From: Ornithinimicrobium sp. F0845
Lineage (GTDB): Bacteria; Actinomycetota; Actinomycetes; Actinomycetales; Dermatophilaceae
Length of the DNA: 64,000 bases
Reading direction: 5' to 3'
NCBI RefSeq assembly: GCF_023015765.1
Contig: NZ_JALKAL010000018.1
Span: forward strand, 1 to 64,000
The position numbers were made by a program, and so were the translations under genes. How positions within the stretch are numbered: position 1 is the stretch's first letter; every line of letters begins with the position of its first letter. Positions 56,611 through 64,000 of the stretch are shown here, piece by piece. The notes beneath the pieces are model-generated. The model saw nothing but the letters and a program-made list of their open reading frames with translations, did not search any database and was not told the origin of the DNA.

Positions 56611-59600
56611 TCAGGAACAGCCGACCTCGTCGAGATCGAGGGCGACCTCGCTGGTCTTACCGGCCGACACCCTGACCGACTCGGACTCGATCGAGTAGCC
56701 ATCCTTCGCCGCGAACACGGTGAGCTCGCCGTTGCGCTTGCTGTTGCGCTTCTTGTCGAGCCAGTGTGCGAACGACCCGTCGGCGTCGGTACGGAAGGTC
56801 CGTTCCATCACCGGGGAGGAGAACTGCACGGTGGCACCGTCGAGCAGTGTCGTCAACCCGTCGCACGCGACGCCGGAGACCACGCCGGCGACCTTGGACC
56901 ACGACCTGGGCGGGGTCACGATCATCGAGACCTCCACTTCTGGCTGCGGGTAGGGCGTGCTCTCCAGGATCGCCAGACCCGCGGTGTAGGTCCCCGGCTG
57001 GTCGACCGTCGAGTCGGTGGTGACCAGGATCTCGGTGGTCTCGCCCACCGCGAGGGTGGCAGTGGACTTGTCCGTCGAGACCCAGCCGACGTCGGCCGAG
57101 CCGTCGCTGCACTGGTCGTAGCCAGGCAGCATCTCTGCAGCGGCGTTGGGGTTGTAGCCCTGCGGCGAGCCGCCCACCTTGTAGAGTCCGCAGGCACCCC
57201 CGCCGCGGTAGAGCACCGTGTTGGCCCCGGGCAGTCCGGTCCAGGAGTCGGCGACCGGGTCGTAGCCGAAGGCCTGGTTGGTGATCTGGCCGCGCTGGAC
57301 GCCACCGACGATGACCAGCAGGTCGTTGGCGACGCTGTTGGCGCTGCCCCAGACGTCGTACGGCGCATCGGCCTTTCGCACCCAGGTGTCGGCGCCCGGG
57401 TCGTAGGCGTAGGTCCGGTTCGTGACGTCGGAGCCGATGCCGCCGCTGCAGTAGATCGTCCAGTCGATCGTGCCGCAGGCGCTGTACGCGAGCGCCATCG
57501 GATAGTCGGACATCCGCTGCCACTCGTCGGAAGCGACGTCGTAGGCCATCGCGCTGGCCGACATCGGGTTGCACTGCGCGGTGGTGCAGCCCCCGATCGC
57601 GAACAGCCGCCCGTTGACCACCGCCGCCGCGGCACCCGCGCGGCCCTCGGGGTTCGTGGCCACCGGCGCCCAGCTGTTGGCGCCGGGGTCGTAGACCCAG
57701 GTGTCGCCCTGCGTGACGTCGTTCTCGTCCCAACCACCGGTGGCCACGATGCGGCCGTCGATGACCCCGGCGGTCATACCGCTGCGCGGCGCCGGCAGGG
57801 AGGCGACCTCGGACCAGGCCAGGGTGGCCGGGTCGTAGGCCCACGCCGAGCTCAGCGCACCGCCGCTGCCGTAGCCGGCGATCGAGTAGATCTTGCCATC
57901 CAGCCGGACCACGGCGTTGTCCATCACCGCCGCCGGAGAGTCCGCAATGTCGATCCATGGGTCGACATGCGGTGCCGACTCCTGCTCGACCGAGTCACCA
58001 CCGCCGGATGCGCCAGGCGCGCCCACCTCGACCGGGGCGTCCGACCAGTGCACCGGGGCACCCTCGGCCGCCGTGATCGAGTTCCGACTCGTCGTGCGCC
58101 CGTCGGCGCCCTGGAGCACGAAGCCGCGGTCGCGTTCGCCGACTCGGATATCCAACGGCGCGGTGCCGGTGTTGGTCAGGGTGATGCTCCGGGTCTCGGT
58201 GCCGCTGCCGAGCTCCTGGGTGAGTTCCACCTCTGCCGGGGTGACCGAGAGCTGCCCGGCGTTCAGAGTGGCGTCGGCGACGGCGAAGCCGTCCAGGTCG
58301 ACCGGGCCGGTCCAAGTCTCGTACTTCGGCGCGGTGACAGTCAGCTGCTGCTGACCGTCGGCCGGGCTGTAGAGCCAGTACGAACCGCTCGCCGGGGTGG
58401 CCGTGGACTCGGTGCTGACGTCACCGACGCTGATCTGGGCACCGATGAGGCCCTCACCGGTGTTGGCGTCGGTCACCGTGCCGACCAGCATGGCGCCACC
58501 CTCATCGGCAGCACAGGCGAACGCCTGGTCGGAGGGGTTGGCCCAGTCGAGCGCGTTCCAGAAGATCTTCTCCGACTCGGGCAGCCAGGAGCCGGCGCCG
58601 CGCGCGTGCATCGACAGCAGCACGTGCCGGTTGTTGGCCCGCTCCTGGACGCCGATGCCCGGACCCGAGACGCCGCGGGTGGCGTCGCCGGCACCGGCGA
58701 GGACCTGGCGGCCCTCACCCTCGTAGCCGGTGAACCAGGCGGTCTGGGCGCCGCCGAGATGACCGATCCGGTCGCCTGCCTGGAAGTCGGCCAGGACCGG
58801 GTGCTCCTGGGTCACCTCGTAGAACGTGCCGGAACCGCTCGCGTTGCGACGCTCTAGGGTCATCGGATTGCCGGTCACCTTCGACAGCGCGGCGACTCCG
58901 TTCCCGAGGCCGAACGCGAAGTCGGTGAACACGATCCCGGTGCCGCTGGCATCGGTGCGGGCCAGCAGGTCCTGGAACGCCTCCGTGGTGGGCAGCGTGT
59001 AGTTCGAGGTCCACAGCACCAGGTCATAGCCCTGGATCTGGGCCAATTGCGAAGTGGTGAAGAAGGTGGCATCGATCCCGTACCCGCCCAAGTACTCCTC
59101 GTACTCGAAGCCGGGGTCGTTGGAGACGAGCGCGATCTTCGGCTGCTGCTGGTGGTATCCGGGCGCGACGCACGGGCTTTGCTGGACCGGGACTGCCAGG
59201 TCGACGGTAGTGTCACCGCTGACCTCGACGCTCCGGGTCAGCGTCTGGTAGCCCGGGTAGGCCGGCGACACCGAAAGGTCGTACGACGTCCCGGTCGGCA
59301 CGTCGAGACTGAAGCTGCCGTCCCGAGGATCCGTGTGCAGGGTCAGTGCGGGTGCGCCTGCGACGCTCACCTGGGCGTACAACGGCCAGCCCTGTCCGGA
59401 GCCATCGGTGACCGTACCGGAGACGGTGGCCGTGGGCAGCGCGGTGAGGGAGAAGTCCTGGGTGGTGGTCGTGCCCTCGCTCACGGTGACCGACGCGGAC
59501 TCCTCGCCGTAGCCGAAGCTGGTCGCGGTGACCTCGTAGTCGCCGACGGGCAGCTTGGTGATGAAGTGTCCCTCGTCGTCGACCGTGACCTCGCGATCGA

Positions 59601-61200
59601 CCGCGGACTCGCCCTCGCCGCCGGTCACCTCGACGGTGGCGGCGGCCAGTGGGGTGCCCTCCTCGGCGTCGGTGACGTCACCGGCCAGGGTGCCGATCGG
59701 GCCACGGTCACCGGCCTCCACCAGCGCCAGGGCGTCCAGTCGGCCTTCGCCGTACACGTTGTTGTTCTCGGCGGTACCGCCGCACTGCAGGTCCTCGGTG
59801 TCGATGGCGGTCTCGTCGAGGATCTCGGTGGTGCCTGGCAGGTCGCCGATCAGGTCGGGCTGTGCGGACCAGAGCAGCGCCAGCGCACCGGAGGTGTGCG
59901 GCGCAGCCATCGAGGTACCGCTGAGAACCTTGTAGCCGCCGCCGGGGGCAGCGGACCGAACGTTGACGCCAGGCGCGGAGATGTGGGGCTTGATCCCGCC
60001 GTCCTGGCCCGACCCGCGGGAGGAGAACGAGCCGATCGTGTTGTTCATGTCGTAGGCCCCGACGGAGTAGTTGATCGTGCGAGAGCCCGGGGAGCCGGCC
60101 GTCTGACATTCCGGTCCGTTGTTGCCGTTGGACCAGATCGCGAAGATCCCGGAGGCCGCCCAGGCCTCGGAGATGTCCTCCATGAAGGGGTCGTTGGAGG
60201 GGATCCTTGTGCCCCAGGAGTTGTTGATGATGTGCGGGCGCTTGCTGGGATCGGCCGCCGAACCGTCCAGCTTAGTCGGTGCCAGCATCCATTGTCCTGC
60301 CTCGATCAGGTCGACGTCGGAGCAGGTGGAGCAGCCGTTGGCGGTGATCCAGGTGGCCCCGGGAGCGACGCCGATCTGGTTGTCACCGCCGTCGGAGCCG
60401 ACCATGGTGCCCATCGTGTGGGTGCCGTGACCGTCGTGGTCACACGGGCCAGCGGAGCAGCTGCCGTCGGTGTCCAGCCAGTTGTAGTCGTGGGTGAAGG
60501 TGCCGTCGCCGTTGGTGCCGCGGTACTGCTCCACCAGCGCCGGGTGGTCGAACTGCACGCCGCTGTCGATGTTGGCGATCACGATGCCCTCACCGGAGTC
60601 GCCCTCGGCCCAGACCTGGTCGGCCTTGATGTTCGCCACGCCCCACTCGACGGCATCCGCCGTCGCCTGGGCGTCGTGGTTTGAGACCGGTTCGACGGAC
60701 TGGTAGGTGCGCGACGGCCAGAGCCCGTCGACAGCGGGCACGACGGCGAGCTCCTCGGCCAGCGCGCGGCTGCCGTTCTCGACGTACACCGCGTCTGTGG
60801 CCCAGAACGTCTTGTACGACGCGTTGGACCGCTTCAGCGCGGTAATCACCTCGGCCTGGTGGTCGGCAGACTCCTCCTTCAGCGCCTCGACCACCTCCGC
60901 TCCGCGCTGATCCCAGTCGCCGTTCGCGGCGGCCGCGCTCAGGTCGGTGTCGTCGTCCCGTTCGAAGCGGACCCAGAAGTCCACCTTCGCTGACTTCTCG
61001 AACTTCCTCGCCAACCCCGGCTGGACCTTGTCCTCCGGTCGGGGTGACTGCTGGCGCGCGGCGTCGTACTCGACCGGACCAGCCGAGGAGTCAGGATCGC
61101 TGGCCTGGACCGCCGGTGCAGGTCCCGCAAGGGTGGCGGCTGCGAACAGAGCGGCACCGGCGGTGACACTGGCGGCCCGAGCCATCCAGTTGCGGCTCAT
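56611..61200 (-). CDS. Secreted S8 subtilase with kelch repeats
   Basis: A 1529-aa exported protein. A Sec signal peptide (1-33, ending PAVQA) and a pro-region precede the subtilisin domain with Asp212 (ANIDSGVQFDHP), His258 (DGHGTH), the oxyanion Asn360 region (SNGNNGP) and Ser430 (SGTSMAAPH). Two carboxypeptidase-regulatory-like beta domains (about 505-680), a ThuA-like/glutamine-amidotransferase-like segment (about 690-890), another beta domain, then about five kelch repeats (about 1083-1336, e.g. GKIYSIAGYG, GRIVATGGWD, GRLFAIGGCT) and a C-terminal beta domain. No LPXTG anchor, so probably released. Largest gene of the island. Confidence 0.93.
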   Translation of the reverse strand: MSRNWMARAASVTAGAALFAAATLAGPAPAVQASDPDSSAGPVEYDAARQQSPRPEDKVQPGLARKFEKSAKVDFWVRFERDDDTDLSAAAANGDWDQRGAEVVEALKEESADHQAEVITALKRSNASYKTFWATDAVYVENGSRALAEELAVVPAVDGLWPSRTYQSVEPVSNHDAQATADAVEWGVANIKADQVWAEGDSGEGIVIANIDSGVQFDHPALVEQYRGTNGDGTFTHDYNWLDTDGSCSAGPCDHDGHGTHTMGTMVGSDGGDNQIGVAPGATWITANGCSTCSDVDLIEAGQWMLAPTKLDGSAADPSKRPHIINNSWGTRIPSNDPFMEDISEAWAASGIFAIWSNGNNGPECQTAGSPGSRTINYSVGAYDMNNTIGSFSSRGSGQDGGIKPHISAPGVNVRSAAPGGGYKVLSGTSMAAPHTSGALALLWSAQPDLIGDLPGTTEILDETAIDTEDLQCGGTAENNNVYGEGRLDALALVEAGDRGPIGTLAGDVTDAEEGTPLAAATVEVTGGEGESAVDREVTVDDEGHFITKLPVGDYEVTATSFGYGEESASVTVSEGTTTTQDFSLTALPTATVSGTVTDGSGQGWPLYAQVSVAGAPALTLHTDPRDGSFSLDVPTGTSYDLSVSPAYPGYQTLTRSVEVSGDTTVDLAVPVQQSPCVAPGYHQQQPKIALVSNDPGFEYEEYLGGYGIDATFFTTSQLAQIQGYDLVLWTSNYTLPTTEAFQDLLARTDASGTGIVFTDFAFGLGNGVAALSKVTGNPMTLERRNASGSGTFYEVTQEHPVLADFQAGDRIGHLGGAQTAWFTGYEGEGRQVLAGAGDATRGVSGPGIGVQERANNRHVLLSMHARGAGSWLPESEKIFWNALDWANPSDQAFACAADEGGAMLVGTVTDANTGEGLIGAQISVGDVSTESTATPASGSYWLYSPADGQQQLTVTAPKYETWTGPVDLDGFAVADATLNAGQLSVTPAEVELTQELGSGTETRSITLTNTGTAPLDIRVGERDRGFVLQGADGRTTSRNSITAAEGAPVHWSDAPVEVGAPGASGGGDSVEQESAPHVDPWIDIADSPAAVMDNAVVRLDGKIYSIAGYGSGGALSSAWAYDPATLAWSEVASLPAPRSGMTAGVIDGRIVATGGWDENDVTQGDTWVYDPGANSWAPVATNPEGRAGAAAAVVNGRLFAIGGCTTAQCNPMSASAMAYDVASDEWQRMSDYPMALAYSACGTIDWTIYCSGGIGSDVTNRTYAYDPGADTWVRKADAPYDVWGSANSVANDLLVIVGGVQRGQITNQAFGYDPVADSWTGLPGANTVLYRGGGACGLYKVGGSPQGYNPNAAAEMLPGYDQCSDGSADVGWVSTDKSTATLAVGETTEILVTTDSTVDQPGTYTAGLAILESTPYPQPEVEVSMIVTPPRSWSKVAGVVSGVACDGLTTLLDGATVQFSSPVMERTFRTDADGSFAHWLDKKRNSKRNGELTVFAAKDGYSIESESVRVSAGKTSEVALDLDEVGCS

Positions 61201-61509
61201 CGCGGGTCACCGGACTCTCCGCGCGGCGGGCACCAACAGGAGACAGGCAAACAGAACGGGGGCATGGGACCTCCACCGGTAAGGGGGACGCGGACACCCT
61301 GGTGGTGCCTGCACAGTTCTTCCAAATTTTCGAGCTCCACCCGCTCCCGTCGCCATGGGGAGGTTCCCCCATTTTTGCTCAGAGGTCTGTTGCGGGCCGT
61401 CACCCAGCCGTTGATCGCCATCCCGCACGGGAGGGCGAACCGGCCGGCGACGTCCAGTGCGACGGTGTCCAGCTCGTACTGGCGATGTCTACTCCACGAC
61501 GCCCGCGGC
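61201..61509. other. Island segment upstream of the subtilase gene
   Basis: About 300 nt containing the subtilase ribosome site (GGAGAG upstream of ATG 61200) and GC-poor spots such as CCCCCATTTTTGC near 61367. I see no supported gene here; open frames on both strands lack recognisable homology. Confidence 0.5.
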
Positions 61510-61875
61510 GCTCCCTCAGCAGAGGGGTATCGGAACGTGTGGATCCACTCCAGCGCCAAGGCCAGCCGCGATGCCCAGGCACGGCCCGGGCGGATCGACG
61601 CCGGCGTCGCCGCGACCGAACCCCTCGAGGGCAAGCCCGCAGGGCTACGGAGCCGGTGCAAGACCCGCGTCGCGGTCGAGCAAGCCGCGGTCAAAGCTCT
61701 CGCCGGTGCCGGGGCAGACCGGTGGGTCACCGCCTCGGTGAGCGAGACGACGCAGCCAGAGACGGCTGCTTCCCGCTCATCACCAACGACCACCTACTCA
61801 GCGACGCCGACAGGGCGCCAACCGATACCAGCCGAACCTCGAACGCCTCCACCCCCTGCTCAAGAGCGTCCAGAA
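61510..61875 (+). pseudogene. IS1634-family transposase relic fused to aceE fragment
   Basis: One frame reads YRNVWIHSSAKASRDAQA, then LRSRCKTRVAVEQAAVKAL and ADRWVTASVSET, matching IS1634-type transposases. A second frame continues DGCFPLITNDHLLSDAD, and a third YQPNLERLHPLLKSVQN, the region with the last catalytic Glu. The segments are separated by a deletion and frameshifts, so it is inactive. The last residues SVQN run directly into GADGFG of the aceE copy at 61876. Confidence 0.75.
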
Positions 61876-62083
61876 CGGCGCGGACGGCTTCGGCTGCGCC
61901 GACATCCGTGCGGCGGCCCGCCGGTTCTTCCACATCGACGGCCCGTCGATGGTGGTCAAGGCCCTGCAGATGCTCGCCGACCGCGGCGAGATCGACGAGA
62001 GCGTCCCGCAGCAGGCGATCGAGAAGTACCAGCTGCACGACGTCCGCGCCGGCACCAGCGGCGTCACCGGCGGCGACTCCTAG
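61876..62083 (+). repeat. aceE 3'-end direct repeat, right copy
   Basis: This 208-bp copy encodes [18 protein letters not shown]... to the stop TAG; Phe-to-Cys and Thr-to-Ile differences lie at its left end. Its terminal CTAG is shared with the stop codon of the convergent GDPD gene (TAG on the minus strand at 62082-62080). This is probably the original chromosomal junction. Confidence 0.95.
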
Positions 62084-63078
62084 AGCGCACCCGCCCGAGC
62101 CTGCACGCCCAGGTCGGTGTGGTCGGTGAAGAAGCCGTCCACACCGGCCGCCAGGTGTGCCCGGATCTCGGTGACGACGTCCCCGGTGCCGTCCGGGCCG
62201 CGCAGGTCGGTCGGGAGGAACTCGTTCTCCTGGCGGAAGGTCCACGGATGCACCTGCAGGCCGGCTGAGTGGGCGTCCCCGACCAGCGAGGTGGGCTCCC
62301 CCAGCCCGCCGTCCGGGCGCCGACCGACCACCAGGTCCTTGTCCGGTCCGACACCGTCGACCGCCTGCGCCAGGTCGGCCAGCCCCTCCGGCGTGAGCAG
62401 GTCGACGTAGGTCCGCGGGTCGCCGGCCGAGACCAGGTCGAAGGGCGCCCCGGTCCGCTCCGCCAGGAAGATCAGCGGCACCCGGGCACCCAGCTCCTGC
62501 CGCAGCGCGACGAGGTTGCCCAGCTCGAAGGACTGCAGGAAGACCGGCGCCCCGGGCCGGTTGAGCCCGGCATCCTCCAGCGCCACCATGAGCGGCTCCT
62601 CCAGCGGCAGCGCGATCGCGCGGAAGTAGGTCGGGAACTTGGTCTCCACATAGACCCCGAGGTCCCGTCCGAGCTCCACCGACAACCGGGCGCGCAGGTC
62701 CAGGATCTCGGCCAGCGTGGGGACGGTGAACTGCCCGTCGTATGCCGTGTTGCCGGGTCGCAGGGCAGGCAGCCGTTCGCGGCAGCGCAGGGTGCGCAGC
62801 TCCTCCAGGGTCAGGTCCTCGGTGAACCACCCGGTGACCCGGTGGTCGCCGAAGACCTTGGTGGTGCGCCGGTCGGCGAACTCGGGGCGGTCGGCGATGT
62901 CGGTGGTGCCCGAGATCTCGTTCTCGTGGCGCGCCACGAGGTGCCCGTCGGCCGTCGCGACCAGGTCCGGCTCCAGGTAGTCCGCGCCCGACCGGGCCGC
63001 CAGCTCGTAGGCCGCCAGCGTGTGCTCGGGCCGCGCACCGCTGGCCCCGCGGTGCGCGATGAGGATCGGCCGGCTCAC
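62080..63078 (-). CDS. Glycerophosphodiester phosphodiesterase
   Basis: A 332-aa GDPD barrel hydrolysing glycerophosphodiesters to glycerol 3-phosphate and an alcohol. HRGASGARPEHT (His9, Arg10, Glu18), LEPDLVATADGHLVARHE (Glu, Asp, His), VETKFP and QVHPWTFRQENE (His) are the usual ligands. No signal peptide, so cytoplasmic. The GTG start overlaps the DinB stop as GTGA, and its stop coincides with the aceE copy as CTAG. Confidence 0.93.
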   Translation of the reverse strand: MSRPILIAHRGASGARPEHTLAAYELAARSGADYLEPDLVATADGHLVARHENEISGTTDIADRPEFADRRTTKVFGDHRVTGWFTEDLTLEELRTLRCRERLPALRPGNTAYDGQFTVPTLAEILDLRARLSVELGRDLGVYVETKFPTYFRAIALPLEEPLMVALEDAGLNRPGAPVFLQSFELGNLVALRQELGARVPLIFLAERTGAPFDLVSAGDPRTYVDLLTPEGLADLAQAVDGVGPDKDLVVGRRPDGGLGEPTSLVGDAHSAGLQVHPWTFRQENEFLPTDLRGPDGTGDVVTEIRAHLAAGVDGFFTDHTDLGVQARAGAL

Positions 63079-63689
63079 GGCCGTGCGTCGAGGCCCACGT
63101 CATACAGATGGTGCGCCAGGTCGTGCACGAGGTAGCGACCGAGGGTCAGCGCCGTGAACGAGGCCCCGTCCGAGCGCACCGCTGTCCGCTCCCACCGCCC
63201 CGTTCGTGTCGTGGTCTCGCTCCCCTCCTCCGCGCTGCCGTCGTGGGGTTCCACTCCCTGGTCAGCAGGGCCGGACGTCGCGAACGCTGCGAGGACGTGC
63301 ACCAGCTCCTCGGCGCGCTCCGGGATCTCGCGGGCCACCCGCTCCAGGTCCGCCTCGGCATACTTCCCCTCCGTCGCGGCGGCGTCCTGGTCCCAGTTGG
63401 GCAGCGAGGGGTTGTCCTCGGCGAGGATGAGCTCGAAGCGACCCCGGAAGACCTCGAGCACCTCGTGGATGTGACAGGCGTACTCCAGCGGCGACCAGGT
63501 GGTCGGGACCGGACGCTGGCGCGCGTCGGCGGCGGCCAGCCGCTGCCCCCACGGTGCGGTGACGCCACGGATCACAGACGGCAGCTCGCTGGCCTGCACC
63601 TGGGAGGCGTCGAAACCGCACTCCGGGCACACGCGCTCCACGGTCCACGTCCAGTCCTTGGTGTCGGGCTCGATGGCCTCCTCGGTCAT
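63075..63689 (-). CDS. DinB-family protein
   Basis: A 204-aa protein with a DinB/DUF664-like four-helix fold: PTTWSPLEYACHIHEVLEVFRGR and LVHDLAHHLYDVGLD carry the three likely metal-binding His. An N-terminal zinc-like CPECGF motif (VERVCPECGFDA) precedes them. Members are often thiol- or mycothiol-dependent enzymes. GAGGAGAC precedes ATG 63689. Coupled to the GDPD gene. Confidence 0.82.
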   Translation of the reverse strand: MTEEAIEPDTKDWTWTVERVCPECGFDASQVQASELPSVIRGVTAPWGQRLAAADARQRPVPTTWSPLEYACHIHEVLEVFRGRFELILAEDNPSLPNWDQDAAATEGKYAEADLERVAREIPERAEELVHVLAAFATSGPADQGVEPHDGSAEEGSETTTRTGRWERTAVRSDGASFTALTLGRYLVHDLAHHLYDVGLDARP

Positions 63690-63773
63690 GGTGTCTCCTC
63701 GGTCCTCGCGCGGATGCTGTCGGCACGAACCTATCGCCGTGCCCGGCGGCCGGTGCCGACCGGTCACCGAGCG

Positions 63774-63790
63774 TTGTGTGGCTCACACAA
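63774..63790. promoter_or_regulatory. 17-bp palindromic operator TTGTGTG-GCT-CACACAA
   Basis: A perfect 7-3-7 inverted repeat lies 12 nt upstream of the -10 of the PucR-type gene and 85 nt upstream of dinB, covering the -35 region. It is a candidate operator for autoregulation or control of the divergent pair. Confidence 0.55.
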
Positions 63791-63801
63791 ACGGCGAGGG
63801 C

Positions 63802-63807
63802 TACAGT
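63802..63807 (+). promoter_or_regulatory. Leaderless promoter of the PucR-type gene (-10 TACAGT)
   Basis: TACAGT ends 6 nt before ATG 63814. Confidence 0.5.
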
Positions 63808-63813
63808 GCCCGG

Positions 63814-64000
63814 ATGGACACCCCGCCGGGCACCTCCGCACGGGAGCCGGCCCTGCGCAACGTCGGTGCGGTCGCCACCCTGGCGGCACAGCGGATGGAG
63901 CGCGAGCACCAGTGGTACCGCGAGCTGGCGGCGGAGGACCGATCGTGGGTCGGGCTCGTCGCCCAGGCCGGCATCCACGCCTTCCTCGGGTGGTATCGCC
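63814..64000 (+). CDS. PucR-family transcriptional regulator, N-terminal part (FasR-like position)
   Basis: The first 62 residues (MDTPPGTSAREPALRNVGAVATLAAQ, EREHQWYRELAAEDRSWVGLVAQAGIHAFLGWYR) match the N-terminus of the PucR-type regulator that follows aceE in actinobacteria (Rv2242 position), upstream of fabD and fatty-acid synthesis genes. The gene runs off the window, so the helix-turn-helix is not visible. Here it is separated from aceE by the island, GDPD and DinB genes. Confidence 0.8.
   Translation, partial: MDTPPGTSAREPALRNVGAVATLAAQRMEREHQWYRELAAEDRSWVGLVAQAGIHAFLGWYR

Larger units (their letters stand above)
52130..61875. mobile_element. Putative genomic island between aceE 3' repeats
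   Basis: About 9.7 kb bounded by direct repeats of the aceE 3' end. It holds an IS630 relic, a LAL regulator, a large secreted subtilase and an IS1634-like relic. The host-enriched octamer GTATGCCG/CGGCATAC is absent inside, while GTACGCC is used freely. No integrase or relaxase is recognisable, so how it entered is unclear. 52130-52278 holds no feature I can support. Confidence 0.7.

Noticed and set aside
61201-61793. Minus-strand frame of about 198 codons upstream of the subtilase
   Set aside because: It overlaps the IS1634 relic in antisense and shows no domain.
52130-61875. Prophage or integrative conjugative element
   Set aside because: No integrase, relaxase, replication or structural phage genes were recognised; only IS relics and two cargo genes.

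Overview
The window is a high-GC actinobacterial chromosome segment. Leaderless promoters of the form TANNNT-N6/7-start, an F420-dependent glucose-6-phosphate dehydrogenase, a polyphosphate glucokinase, a homodimeric AceE beside a DUF3052/AhpE pair, and a glnA2-glnE pair all fit Actinomycetota. The 16S 5' end and gene content point to Micrococcales, most likely the Intrasporangiaceae/Ornithinimicrobiaceae group; this is an inference.

Layout. 0-0.7 kb: 5' end of a 16S rRNA gene on the minus strand, with its leader and promoter region. 0.7-6.7 kb: tyrS, mpg, argH, argR, an APH-like kinase and an SDR, all minus. 6.7-10.4 kb: pheST. 10.4-11.9 kb: an accessory pocket with a frameshifted AbiEi/DUF559-type nuclease gene between copies of a 62-bp palindromic element. 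11.9-16.9 kb: rRNA methylase, rplT-rpmI-infC (AUC start codon, long leader with an attenuator-like structure), sseB-like, priA and a conserved hypothetical. 17-24.7 kb: glnE-glnA2, fgd, a small protein, map, ppgK. 25-35.5 kb: guaB1, a metallo-hydrolase, MazEF, a P450, a ferritin-like/VIT1 iron transporter, YetF, a phosphatase, rnpB, an MFS carrier, a hydrolase and an FMN reductase. 35.6-49.1 kb: RNB nuclease, VapBC, yaaA, GH15, metB-cbs (transsulfuration), a lower-GC lipoprotein patch, RNase H/phosphatase, zinc-ribbon protein, NIF3, tRNA-Val, ctlX, AhpE and DUF3052. 49.4-64 kb: aceE, an inserted island, a GDPD, a DinB-like gene and the start of a PucR-type regulator.

The most striking structure is the island at about 52,130-61,875. 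It is bracketed by two 208-bp direct copies of the aceE 3' end (205/208 identical by reading). It carries an IS630 transposase relic, a 985-aa LAL-type LuxR regulator, a 1529-aa secreted subtilase with kelch repeats, and an IS1634-like transposase relic that runs straight into the second aceE copy. The octamer GTATGCCG/CGGCATAC occurs about 29 times in the rest of the window and not once in the island, an independent sign of foreign origin.

Many genes are joined by ATGA/GTGA overlaps (sdr-pheT, pheT-pheS, sseB-priA-hyp, glnE-glnA2, rnh-zinc ribbon-nif3, ahpE-DUF3052, dinB-gdpd, vapBC), so much of the minus strand is organised as translationally coupled operons.
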